Source: Microbacterium laevaniformans
Lineage (GTDB): Bacteria; Actinomycetota; Actinomycetes; Actinomycetales; Microbacteriaceae
Assembly: GCF_016907555.1 (NCBI RefSeq)
Contig: NZ_JAFBCE010000001.1
Location: 1,240,001 to 1,304,000 of the forward strand
DNA: 64,000 bases
Direction of reading: 5' to 3'
The translations under genes were made by a program, and so were the position numbers. The notes beneath the pieces were generated by a model. The model saw only the letters and a list, made by a program, of their open reading frames with translations. It was not told where the DNA came from and searched no databases. This document shows positions 23,780 to 34,555 of this stretch, in pieces (the stretch's first letter is position 1; every line of letters begins with the position of its first letter).

Positions 23780-25507
23780 TCAGCTTTTGGCCGCGTCCTG
23801 TGCGATACGCAGGTCGAGGGGGAAATCGATCGGGAATCGTCCGAAGAGCAGGCGAGCCGCTCCGTCGGCGGCCTGGCGCACGGCGTCTGCCACGGCGTCG
23901 GCGTAGACGACTGGCGTGTGCACGATGATCTCGTCGTGGAGGAAGAAGGCCAGGTGCGGGCGCCTCTCGAACACGGCGGCGGAGTTCCGCGCCGCATCGT
24001 TCGCGCCGACCGGCGGGAGAGCCGCCAGACGACCACGGAGGTCGGCGAGCCACGCGAGCGCCCACTCGGCTGCCGTGCCCTGGACCACGAAATTGCGAGT
24101 GAAGCGCCCGCGATCGCGCGCGGCGCGGCGTGCCCGCGTCCGATCGCTCTCCGTCGCCTCCGGCAGTGCGGCCGCAGCCTGGACATCACGCCACTGCGCC
24201 GTCGCCCGCGGGCTGGTCCGTCCGAGCCACGTCGAGACCACGCCGCCCTGCTCACCGGTCGTGGCCGCGGCATCCACCAGACCCATGGCGCGCGGGTAGG
24301 CGCGTCGCAGCGCGGGTACCAGGCGTCCGCTGTCGCCGGTGGTCGCTCCGTACATCGCCCCGAGGACGGCGATCTTCGCCTCCTGCCGCGTGCGGACGAC
24401 GCCGCTATTGACGATGCCCTCGTACAGGTCCTGGCCGCGTGCCGCGCCGGCCAGGGCCTCGTCCGACGCCATCGCCGCCAGGACGCGGGGTTCCAGCTGT
24501 GCCACGTCGGCGACGACGAGAGTCCAGCCCGGGTCTGCGCGCACCGCGGGACGCAGCTGGCGTGGGATCTGCAGCGCTCCTCCCCCGGACGATGCCCATC
24601 TCCCGGTGACCACGCCACCGGGAACGTACACGGGACGGAACCGACCGTCCGCGGCCCACTCGTCCAGCCACACCCAGCCGTTCGCGCTCATCAGCCGTGT
24701 CAGCTTCTTGTAGACCAGAAGGGGGGCGATCGCCGGATGGTCGTACTCCGCGAGCTCCCACCTGTTGGTCGACTCGGCGCTGATGCCGACACGGTGAAGG
24801 CTCCGCAGGAGCTTGGGCTGGGAGTCGAGGTTGGCGGACGGGTCCTGGAGCGCGGCGCGGACGCGCTGCGCAGCCTCGCGCACACGCTCGGGCTGTTCTC
24901 CCGGCGACGGCCGTGTACCGAGCGTCTCCTCAAGGATGCGTTCGTGCGTCCGACGATCCCACGGCACACCGGCGCTGTGCATCTCGACGGCCAAGAGCGC
25001 GCCGGCGGATTCGGCGGCCACGAGCAGACGCAACCGCGCGGCTTCGGATGAGCCGCGTATCGCCTGCTGCTGGCGTCGGAACTCGGCGAGCACCTCGTCG
25101 GGATCATCGGGCACACCGCTCGCCGGCGCCCCCTCGACGTCGAACAGGGTCGGAGCGCGGGGCGGCGGCGTCTCCTCCGCGCCGGCGACATCCCATCTCG
25201 GTGCGGCCCGCAGGGCATCCTGATCGGCGACGAGCGCACTGCGGTGGAGGATCGCGTGCGCCAGGCGGAGATCGTGGCAGCGCGCGACGACCGAGTGCGC
25301 GGCCAGGATGCCGGGATACCAACGGTTCGTGTCCGACCACACCCATCGCGTGCGGGTGTCATCCGTGTCCCACCACTGTGCGCGCGGGCGACGCTCCACG
25401 TGTGTGACCTCGAGGTCGGTGTCGACCGTGGTGATGACGACGGTGTCCCCCTCGCTCGCCACGAGGCGCCAGCGCGGCGCGATCGTGGCCGCGCTGCTGG
25501 TCGTCAC
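23780..25507 (-). CDS. Family A DNA polymerase without 5' nuclease domain
   Basis: A 575-residue protein with the C-terminal polymerase domain of DNA polymerase I. Motif A reads VVADVAQLEPRVLAAMA (the first catalytic Asp is kept; the usual SQIE is altered to AQLE). The O-helix reads TRQEAKIAVLGAMYG and motif C LHDEIIVHTP (second catalytic Asp kept). The N-terminal ~200 residues resemble a degenerate 3'-5' exonuclease region with no clear DxE motif, and there is no FEN domain. It is often annotated as bifunctional exonuclease/DNA polymerase in actinobacteria. The GTG at 25507 overlaps the preceding stop (GTGA). Confidence 0.82.
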   Translation of the reverse strand: MTTSSAATIAPRWRLVASEGDTVVITTVDTDLEVTHVERRPRAQWWDTDDTRTRWVWSDTNRWYPGILAAHSVVARCHDLRLAHAILHRSALVADQDALRAAPRWDVAGAEETPPPRAPTLFDVEGAPASGVPDDPDEVLAEFRRQQQAIRGSSEAARLRLLVAAESAGALLAVEMHSAGVPWDRRTHERILEETLGTRPSPGEQPERVREAAQRVRAALQDPSANLDSQPKLLRSLHRVGISAESTNRWELAEYDHPAIAPLLVYKKLTRLMSANGWVWLDEWAADGRFRPVYVPGGVVTGRWASSGGGALQIPRQLRPAVRADPGWTLVVADVAQLEPRVLAAMASDEALAGAARGQDLYEGIVNSGVVRTRQEAKIAVLGAMYGATTGDSGRLVPALRRAYPRAMGLVDAAATTGEQGGVVSTWLGRTSPRATAQWRDVQAAAALPEATESDRTRARRAARDRGRFTRNFVVQGTAAEWALAWLADLRGRLAALPPVGANDAARNSAAVFERRPHLAFFLHDEIIVHTPVVYADAVADAVRQAADGAARLLFGRFPIDFPLDLRIAQDAAKS

Positions 25508-26235
25508 AACCCCGATTCGTCGGTGCGCACCAGGATCGCGCCGCACTCCGGACAGGTCACGACGTCGTCGGAGGACGCCTGCCGGATCGTCTGCAGATCG
25601 GTTCCCGAGAGGACCATTCGGCACGCCTCACAGGTCTTCCGGTGCAGGAGCCCGGCCCCGACGCCGCGGGCAGCGAGACGGTCGTACATCGCCAGCAGAT
25701 CGGCGGGCACGCGCGCTGCGACCACCGCACGGTCGCGCGAGGACGCTTCTGCGCGGGCAGTGGCCGCGGTGACGGCTTCCTTCGCCGCGGCACTGAGGCG
25801 GGCGCCTTCCTCGTTCACCGCGGAGATCGCCTCTTCCTGCACGGCGACGGCGGACTGGGCCGTCTCGAGCCGCTCCATGAGTTCGATTTCGGCATCCTCG
25901 AGATCGCTCTTGCGCTTTGCGAGCGAAGCCAACTCGTGCTCGAGGCTCTGGGCTTCCTTCGCGTTCGCCGAGGACGCGAGTCGTTCGGTGTCGCGGGCAG
26001 CCCGCACGTCGACCACGGCCACATCCGACTCCACACGCGCCAGTTCGGCGGTGATGTCGTCGCGCTGTCCGAGCAGGGTCGTGAGCTCTGCCGACATGCT
26101 CTGACGGCGAGCGAGCAGCTCCTGAACGCGGCGCGCCTGCTCGGGCGAGCGTCGGGCGCGTTCGGCGGCGCTGATCACGCCGTCGAGGCTCGCGAGTTCG
26201 AGCAGGAGCTGCTGGTCTGCGGGTCGGGACTTCAC
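25504..26235 (-). CDS. Coiled-coil C4 zinc-ribbon protein
   Basis: A 243-residue protein. The first ~190 residues form a long antiparallel coiled coil (heptads through ELARVESDVAVVDVRAARD and SLEHELASLAKRKSDLEDAE). It ends in a zinc ribbon with CEACRM and CPECGA pairs. It belongs to the family related to Helicobacter HP0958, generally linked to RNA or protein handling. Members are widespread in actinobacteria. The start is GTG at 26235 with a -10 hexamer 6 nt upstream. It is coupled to the polymerase gene. Confidence 0.88.
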   Translation of the reverse strand: MKSRPADQQLLLELASLDGVISAAERARRSPEQARRVQELLARRQSMSAELTTLLGQRDDITAELARVESDVAVVDVRAARDTERLASSANAKEAQSLEHELASLAKRKSDLEDAEIELMERLETAQSAVAVQEEAISAVNEEGARLSAAAKEAVTAATARAEASSRDRAVVAARVPADLLAMYDRLAARGVGAGLLHRKTCEACRMVLSGTDLQTIRQASSDDVVTCPECGAILVRTDESGL

Positions 26236-26241
26236 GGTCCC

Positions 26242-26247
26242 AACCTA
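26242..26247 (-). promoter_or_regulatory. -10 hexamer for the zinc-ribbon/polymerase pair
   Basis: TAGGTT on the minus strand, 6 nt before the GTG at 26235. Confidence 0.55.
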
Positions 26248-26353
26248 CCGCGACACGTGGACAGCCAGCCCCGGGCGCGGCCGAGCCGCACTAGCATGAC
26301 CACACCGACCGCGGCGCCGCGAGGGCGTCGTTCGTTCTCGCGGAGGAGACGGC

Positions 26354-27856
26354 ATGAGCCTGATGCGCACGAAGTCCATCGAGCGGTCCATCGCCGATAC
26401 CGAAGAGCCGGAGTTCCGGCTGCGCAAATCGCTGTCGGCTCTCGATCTCACGGTTTTCGGTGTCGGTGTCGTCATCGGTGCCGGCATCTTCACGCTGACC
26501 GGTCGCGCTGCCCACGAGGTGGCCGGCCCCGCCGTCGTGGTCAGCTTCGTCGTCGCGGCGATCGCGTGCGCGCTGGCGGCGATGTGCTACGCCGAGTTCG
26601 CCTCCACCGTTCCGGTCTCGGGTTCCGCCTACACCTTCTCCTACGCGTCGCTCGGCGAACTGTTCGCCTGGATCATCGGGTGGGACCTCATCCTGGAGAT
26701 GTTCCTCGGCGCGAGTGTCGTGGCTCAGGGGTGGAGCGCCTACCTCGGCGTTCTCCTCGGGCAACTCGGCATCCCTCTTCCCGAGGCGATCGGCTACGGC
26801 GGCACCGTCGACGTGATGGCGATCCTCCTCGTGATCGTCCTCGGCGTGCTGATGACGATCGGCATCCGGGAGTCGATGCGCGTCAACCTGGTGCTGGTCG
26901 GCGTGAAGCTCTTCATCGTCCTGTTCGTGATCGTCGCGGGCATCATGTTCGTCAACCCCGCGAACTACGCGCCGTTCGTGCCGGATGCCGCGCCCCGCGA
27001 GGCCGCGACGGGCCTGATGCAGCCGCTGCTGCAGTTCATCTCCGGCTCGGCGCCCATGGCCTTCGGCGTCGGCGGCATCTTCGCGGGCGCGGCACTCGTC
27101 TTCTTCGCCTACATCGGCTTCGATGTGGTCGCCACCACAGCGGAGGAGACCAAGAACCCGCAGCGCGATCTGCCCATCGGCATCATCGCGTCGCTCGCGA
27201 TCTGCACGTTGCTCTACTGTGCGGTGGCACTGGTGGTGACGGGCATGGTCCGCTTCGACGAACTCGACCCGGCCGCTGCCCTCGCGAACGCCTTCGCCTT
27301 CCACGGGCAGACCTGGATGGCGACGGTCATCTCGGCGGGAGCGGTCGCGGGCCTGACGACGGTGGTGCTGACGCTGTTGATCGGCGCGACGCGGATCATC
27401 TTCGCGATGTCGCGCGACGGTCTGCTCCCCCCCCGTCTCGCGAAGGTGCATCGGACCCGTCGGACCCCGTGGATCATCTCGATCATCGTCACCGTCATCG
27501 TTGCCCTGGTCGCCGGGCTCACGCCCGTCGGCGTGCTCGAGGAGATGGTGAACATCGGCACGCTCTCGGCCTTCGTGCTCGTCTCCGTCGGCGTGGTCGT
27601 GCTCCGCCGCACCCGGCCCGACCTGGAGCGCGGCTTCCGCGTCCCGTGGAGCCCGGTGCTCCCGATACTGTCCGCGATCATCTGCGTGTACCTGATGCTC
27701 AACCTGACCGTGGAGACGTGGCTGCGGTTCCTCATCTGGCTGGTCATCGGCTTCGTGGTGTACTTCGCCTACTCGCGCCGCCACTCGCGGCTCGGAAAGG
27801 ACGGCGATCCGTACCTCAACCCCGCCGAGCCGAAGGTGGTCGGACGCGACGGGTGA
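26354..27856 (+). CDS. APC-family amino-acid permease (cationic type)
   Basis: A 500-residue transporter with about 12 membrane helices. The APC substrate-binding signature GVGVVIGAGIFTLTGRAA lies in helix 1 (residue 36 on), and the helix-6 motif FFAYIGFDVVATTAEETKNPQRDLP near residue 255 is characteristic of the CAT (cationic amino-acid transporter) branch. GGAGGAGA lies just before the ATG and TAGCAT at about 26292 is a likely -10. The substrate is not determined. Confidence 0.9.
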   Translation: MSLMRTKSIERSIADTEEPEFRLRKSLSALDLTVFGVGVVIGAGIFTLTGRAAHEVAGPAVVVSFVVAAIACALAAMCYAEFASTVPVSGSAYTFSYASLGELFAWIIGWDLILEMFLGASVVAQGWSAYLGVLLGQLGIPLPEAIGYGGTVDVMAILLVIVLGVLMTIGIRESMRVNLVLVGVKLFIVLFVIVAGIMFVNPANYAPFVPDAAPREAATGLMQPLLQFISGSAPMAFGVGGIFAGAALVFFAYIGFDVVATTAEETKNPQRDLPIGIIASLAICTLLYCAVALVVTGMVRFDELDPAAALANAFAFHGQTWMATVISAGAVAGLTTVVLTLLIGATRIIFAMSRDGLLPPRLAKVHRTRRTPWIISIIVTVIVALVAGLTPVGVLEEMVNIGTLSAFVLVSVGVVVLRRTRPDLERGFRVPWSPVLPILSAIICVYLMLNLTVETWLRFLIWLVIGFVVYFAYSRRHSRLGKDGDPYLNPAEPKVVGRDG

Positions 27857-27886
27857 GCGCCACCAACTCGTAGACTGTCGAGGTCA

Positions 27887-27959
27887 GGGCCTTTAGCTCA
27901 GCTGGTAGAGCGCCACGTTTACACCGTGGATGTCGTCGGTTCGATCCCGGCAGGGCCCA
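27887..27959 (+). tRNA. tRNA-Val (UAC)
   Basis: A complete 73-nt cloverleaf. Acceptor GGGCCTT pairs with AGGGCCC, the D-arm is GCTC/GAGC, and the anticodon stem CCACG/CGTGG encloses TTTACAC with anticodon TAC at 27920-27922. The T-arm is GTCGG-TTCGATC-CCGGC, with discriminator A. CCA is not encoded. A TAGACT at 27871-27876 is its likely -10. Confidence 0.96.
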
Positions 27960-28123
27960 CTCACCGTTCGCTCGGGGCTCGCGGGGCCCCGTCATCTGAC
28001 GAACTTCGGGTCGGGTCGGGTTCACTCGCCGCGGTCGCGATCCACTCCATCGAGATGTGACTAGGCTGATCCAGGATGCGTTGTCGACGCTGCACAAAGC
28101 CGCGCGTATCAGAAGCCCCGTCC

Positions 28124-28140
28124 CTGGCATGATCTGCCAG
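28124..28140. promoter_or_regulatory. Inverted repeat in the aceE leader
   Basis: CTGGCA-tgatc-TGCCAG, 18 bp before the aceE start and downstream of a TAGGCT (-10 candidate, 28062-28067). It may be an operator or a small leader hairpin. No known PDH regulator site is matched. Confidence 0.4.
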
Positions 28141-28157
28141 ACGAAGAAAGGTGTCTC

Positions 28158-30887
<2,730 letters not shown>

Positions 30888-30895
30888 TCGATTCG

Positions 30896-32119
30896 ATGCC
30901 CGCCCGCCCCACCCCTCAGGAGAAGGCGGAGACACTCGCGTGGCTCCGCCGGGTCTCCGGAGACCTGGCCACGGCGACCATCAAGCGGCTCGAAGAGTCG
31001 CTGCCCTGGTACGCCGACATGCCTCCGGCCCGTCGCTCGGCGGTGGGCCTGGTGGCGCAGGCGGGCATCGCGTCGTTCATCCAGTGGTACGAGGATCCCG
31101 GCTCGACGCCGTGGATCGCTGCCGACATCTTCGCCGCTGCTCCCCGTGAGCTGCTGCGCAGTGTCAGCCTGACGCAGACTCTCCAGCTGATCCGCGTCAC
31201 CGTCGCCGTCACGGAGGAACGCGTCGCGGGAAAGGCGGAGGATCTCCGCGAGAGCATCCTGCTGTTCTCCCGCGAGGTCGCCTTCGCCTCCGCGGACGTG
31301 TACGCGCGGGCGGCGGAGGCGCGCGGGCTGTGGGATGCGCGCCTGGAGGCCCTTGTCGTCGACTCCATCCTCACCGGCGAAGCCGACGAGGAGCTGCCCA
31401 GCCGCATCGCCGCCCTCGGCTGGCACGGCCACGGCGAGGTCGCGGTTCTCGTCGGCACCACTCCGCCGCAACTGGACGTCGATCATCTGCGTCGAGTGGC
31501 ACGCAAGCTGGGTGTCGACGTCCTCATCGGCGTGCAGGGTTCCCGTCTCGTTCTGGTGATCGGCCGTGCCGTGCTGCCGGGGCGAGAGCCCGTCGCCGAG
31601 GAGCTGCCGTTCCCGGAGATCGCCCTGCGTCTGGAGCCGGGTTTCGGCCCGGGTCATCTCGTGCTCGGTCCGACGGTTCCTGCACTCGTGGATGCCGGGC
31701 TCAGCGCGCGCGCCGCGCTGGCGGGCTTCGCGGTGGCCAGCGCGTGGCGCCATGCGCCGCGTCCGGTGGAAGCCGACGACCTGCTGCCCGAGCGCGCCCT
31801 CGCGGGTGACGCCATGGCGAAGGCGACCCTCGTCGACCGCATCTACCGTCCCCTGCAAGCGCACTCCGCCGACCTCGTCACCACCCTGTGGAGCTACCTC
31901 GACAACGGTCGCTCCCTGGAGGCGACGGCGCGCGAGCTGTTCGTGCACCCGAACACCGTCCGCTACCGGCTGAAGCGCGTCTCCGACGTCATCGGATGGG
32001 ACGCGACCGGGCCGCGCGAGGCGCTCATCCTGCAGACGGCGCTCATCATCGGCTCCATCGGCACGGAGGCGACCCGCCGCCGCGGAAGCGCCGCGCGACG
32101 GTCCGCGCGCGCGGACTGA
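30896..32119 (+). CDS. fasR: PucR-type regulator of fatty-acid synthesis (FasR-like)
   Basis: A 407-residue protein with a regulatory N-terminus and a C-terminal PucR-type helix-turn-helix (LDNGRSLEATARELFVHPNT, then VRYRLKRVSDVIG). In Streptomyces the orthologous FasR, encoded next to the fabD-fabH-acpP-fabF operon, activates that operon; the same order is seen here. The ATG at 30896 lies 8 nt after the aceE stop. Mycobacteria have a similar gene in the same place. An inverted repeat 50 bp before fabD is a candidate target. Confidence 0.85.
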   Translation: MPARPTPQEKAETLAWLRRVSGDLATATIKRLEESLPWYADMPPARRSAVGLVAQAGIASFIQWYEDPGSTPWIAADIFAAAPRELLRSVSLTQTLQLIRVTVAVTEERVAGKAEDLRESILLFSREVAFASADVYARAAEARGLWDARLEALVVDSILTGEADEELPSRIAALGWHGHGEVAVLVGTTPPQLDVDHLRRVARKLGVDVLIGVQGSRLVLVIGRAVLPGREPVAEELPFPEIALRLEPGFGPGHLVLGPTVPALVDAGLSARAALAGFAVASAWRHAPRPVEADDLLPERALAGDAMAKATLVDRIYRPLQAHSADLVTTLWSYLDNGRSLEATARELFVHPNTVRYRLKRVSDVIGWDATGPREALILQTALIIGSIGTEATRRRGSAARRSARAD

Positions 32120-32143
32120 GCCTCGTGCCGTTGTCGAGCTGAT

Positions 32144-32163
32144 ACAAAGCATTTCGCGTTTGT
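32144..32163. promoter_or_regulatory. Candidate FasR operator before fabD
   Basis: An inverted repeat ACAAA-n10-TTTGT in an AT-richer patch of an otherwise GC-rich gap, 50 bp before the fabD start. Position and symmetry suggest control of the fab operon. The match to any published FasR site was not tested. Confidence 0.4.
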
Positions 32164-32212
32164 TGTGACGTCGTCGCCAGCGCGGCGGCGAAGAACTTGG
32201 AAGGATAGGCAC

Positions 32213-33133
32213 GTGATCATCACCGTCTTCCCCGGGCAGGGCTCGCAGACCCCGGGGTTCCTGACACCCTGGCTCGAACTCGAGGGTGCCCGCGAGCGCC
32301 TCGAGCGCTACGCCGAGGCCGCGCAGGTGGACCTCGTGGCCGCCGGCACCGAGTGGGATGCCGAACGCATCCGTGACACGGCGGTCGCCCAGCCCTTGAT
32401 CGTGGCGGCGAGCCTGCTCTCCTACTCGGCTCTCCAGGATGCCGCGGGCGCCGCGCCTGCCGGCGTCGCCGGTCATTCGGTCGGCGAGGTCGCTGCCCTG
32501 GTCGCGGCCGGCGTCGTCAGTGAGGACGACGGCATGCGTCTGGTCGGGCTGCGTGGTCGGGCCATGGCCGATGCGGCCGCGCAGGAGCAGACCGGAATGA
32601 GTGCGATCCTCGGCGGCGACCGCGACGGCGTGCTCGCGCTTCTCGACGAGCTGGAGCTCACCCCCGCCAATCACAACGGCGCCGGCCAGATCGTCGCCGC
32701 AGGCGCCCAGGACGCTCTCGCAGAGCTCACCGCTCACCCCGTCGCGGGCAGCCGTGTGATTCCGCTGCAGGTAGCCGGCGCGTTCCACACCTCTTACATG
32801 GCACCGGCGGTGGTCACGCTGCGCACGGCGGCCGCGGAGCTCACGGCATCCGACCCGGTGCTCGCCCTCTGGACGAACCGTGACGGCGCCCGTGTGGCCT
32901 CCGGTCGCGAGGCGCTCGACCTGCTCGTCGCGCAGGTGTCCTCTCCCGTCCGCTGGGATCTGTGCATGGAATCCTTCGCGGATGCGGGCGTCACCGGCAT
33001 CATCGAGCTCGCGCCGGCCGGCACCCTGACCGGGCTCGCTAAGCGTGCGCTGCGCGGAGTTCCGACCGTGGCCGTGAAGACACCCGATGACCTCGCGGCT
33101 GCGGCCGCCCTGCTGACAGGAGGCGACGCGTGA
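32213..33133 (+). CDS. fabD: ACP S-malonyltransferase
   Basis: A 306-residue enzyme that moves malonyl from CoA to acyl carrier protein. It has the oxyanion motif FPGQGSQ at residue 6, the nucleophile elbow GHSVGEVAAL (active Ser), and the catalytic His in PLQVAGAFHTSYM. The start is GTG at 32213 with GGAAGGA upstream. The stop overlaps the fabH start (GTGA). Confidence 0.95.
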   Translation: MIITVFPGQGSQTPGFLTPWLELEGARERLERYAEAAQVDLVAAGTEWDAERIRDTAVAQPLIVAASLLSYSALQDAAGAAPAGVAGHSVGEVAALVAAGVVSEDDGMRLVGLRGRAMADAAAQEQTGMSAILGGDRDGVLALLDELELTPANHNGAGQIVAAGAQDALAELTAHPVAGSRVIPLQVAGAFHTSYMAPAVVTLRTAAAELTASDPVLALWTNRDGARVASGREALDLLVAQVSSPVRWDLCMESFADAGVTGIIELAPAGTLTGLAKRALRGVPTVAVKTPDDLAAAAALLTGGDA

Positions 33134-34146
33134 CCGACGCGCCCACCCGCCCGGCCCTCGTGCAACCGACGGGACCGGCCCACACCCGCATCTACGCGTA
33201 CGGTGCGGCCCGCGGCGAGAACGCCGTACCCAACGACGACCTGGTCGGCCCGATCGACTCCAGCGACGAGTGGATCCGCCAGCGCACCGGGATCATCACG
33301 CGCGTCCGCGCGAACGCCGGGACCACCGCCATCGACCTCGCCGCCGACGCGGCTGCCGAAGCGATCGCCACCGCCGGCATCGACCCGTCGCTCGTCGACG
33401 CCGTGATCGTCGCCACGATCTCCAACCCCAAGCAGACGCCGTCGGTGTCGGCGATCGTCGCCGACCGCATCGGCGCCAACCCCGCCGCCGCCTACGACCT
33501 CAACGCCGCGTGTGCCGGGTTCGCCTACGGCGTGGCGCAGGCAGATGCCCTCATCCGTGCGGGTGCCGCGCACTACGCGGTCGTCGTCGGTGCGGAGAAG
33601 CTCAGCGACGTCGTCGACCCCACCGATCGCTCCATCTCGTTCCTGCTCGGCGACGGCGCGGGAGCCGCCGTCGTCGGCCCCAGCGAGTTCGCCGGCATCG
33701 GACCGACCGTGTGGGGCTCGGACGGATCGAAGTCGGATGCCGTCGGGATGAACCACACCCTCACCGAGTTCCGCGACGGCACGGCGCCCTGGCCGACGCT
33801 CCGCCAGGAGGGGCCGACGGTCTTCCGCTGGGCCGTGTGGGAGATGGTCAAGGTCGCGCGTCAAGCTCTCGAGGAAGCCGGTGTGCAGCCGTCGGATCTC
33901 GCGGCGTTCGTGCCCCACCAGGCCAACATGCGCATCATCGACGAGTTCGCCAAGCAGCTGAAGCTTCCCGATACCGTCGTGATCGGCCGCGACATCGAGA
34001 CCACCGGCAACACCTCAGCGGCATCCATCCCCCTCGCCACGCACCGCCTGCTCGCCGAGCACCCGGAGCTGTCGGGCGGCCTCGCACTGCAGATCGGTTT
34101 CGGCGCGGGACTCGTCTTCGGCGCACAGGTCGTCGTCCTTCCCTGA
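33130..34146 (+). CDS. fabH: 3-oxoacyl-ACP synthase III
   Basis: A 338-residue initiating condensing enzyme that joins acyl-CoA to malonyl-ACP. The Cys-His-Asn triad is visible in DLNAACAGFAYG, FVPHQANMRIID and TTGNTSAASIPLA. SSDEWIRQRTGI near residue 40 is family-typical. In actinobacteria it usually prefers branched primers; that preference is inference here. It is followed by a 93-nt gap containing a TAGACT (34183-34188), which could give acpP its own promoter. Confidence 0.96.
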   Translation: MTDAPTRPALVQPTGPAHTRIYAYGAARGENAVPNDDLVGPIDSSDEWIRQRTGIITRVRANAGTTAIDLAADAAAEAIATAGIDPSLVDAVIVATISNPKQTPSVSAIVADRIGANPAAAYDLNAACAGFAYGVAQADALIRAGAAHYAVVVGAEKLSDVVDPTDRSISFLLGDGAGAAVVGPSEFAGIGPTVWGSDGSKSDAVGMNHTLTEFRDGTAPWPTLRQEGPTVFRWAVWEMVKVARQALEEAGVQPSDLAAFVPHQANMRIIDEFAKQLKLPDTVVIGRDIETTGNTSAASIPLATHRLLAEHPELSGGLALQIGFGAGLVFGAQVVVLP

Positions 34147-34239
34147 CGGCCCGAGATACCCGGTCGCGGCGGTCGCCGCACCTAGACTGAACGTCGGCCC
34201 CGCAGGGCCGGTGAAACCCCGATAAACAAGGAGAATCCC

Positions 34240-34488
34240 ATGGCATTCAGCAACGACGAGGTCCTCGCAGGACTCGCCGAGCTCATCACTGACGAGACCG
34301 GCATCTCGGCGGACGAGGTCGCGCTGGAGAAGTCGTTCACGGACGACCTCGACATCGACTCGATCTCGATGATGACGATCGTCGTCAACGCCGAGGAGAA
34401 GTTCGGCGTGACCATCCCCGACGAAGAGGTCAAGAACCTCAAGACCGTCGGCGACGCCGTCACCTTCATCACCACCAACCAGGCCTGA
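34240..34488 (+). CDS. acpP: Acyl carrier protein
   Basis: An 82-residue acidic four-helix carrier. The phosphopantetheine serine is in DLDIDSISMMTIV near residue 41, where the common DSL reads DSI. AAGGAGA lies 6 nt before the ATG. A separate -10 candidate upstream and a stable hairpin downstream suggest it is made in excess of its neighbours, as is usual for carrier proteins. Confidence 0.96.
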   Translation: MAFSNDEVLAGLAELITDETGISADEVALEKSFTDDLDIDSISMMTIVVNAEEKFGVTIPDEEVKNLKTVGDAVTFITTNQA

Positions 34489-34511
34489 CCTCAGGCCTCG
34501 CCACCTGCACC

Positions 34512-34539
34512 CCGGTGGGGGCCGTCGTGCCCCCACCGG
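34512..34539 (+). terminator. Intercistronic hairpin between acpP and fabF
   Basis: Perfect 11-nt arms CCGGTGGGGGC and GCCCCCACCGG with a 6-nt loop lie between the acpP stop and the fabF Shine-Dalgarno GAGGAGA. It may partly terminate transcription or shield the acpP 3' end. Confidence 0.7.
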
Positions 34540-34555
34540 AGCATCCGAGGAGACC

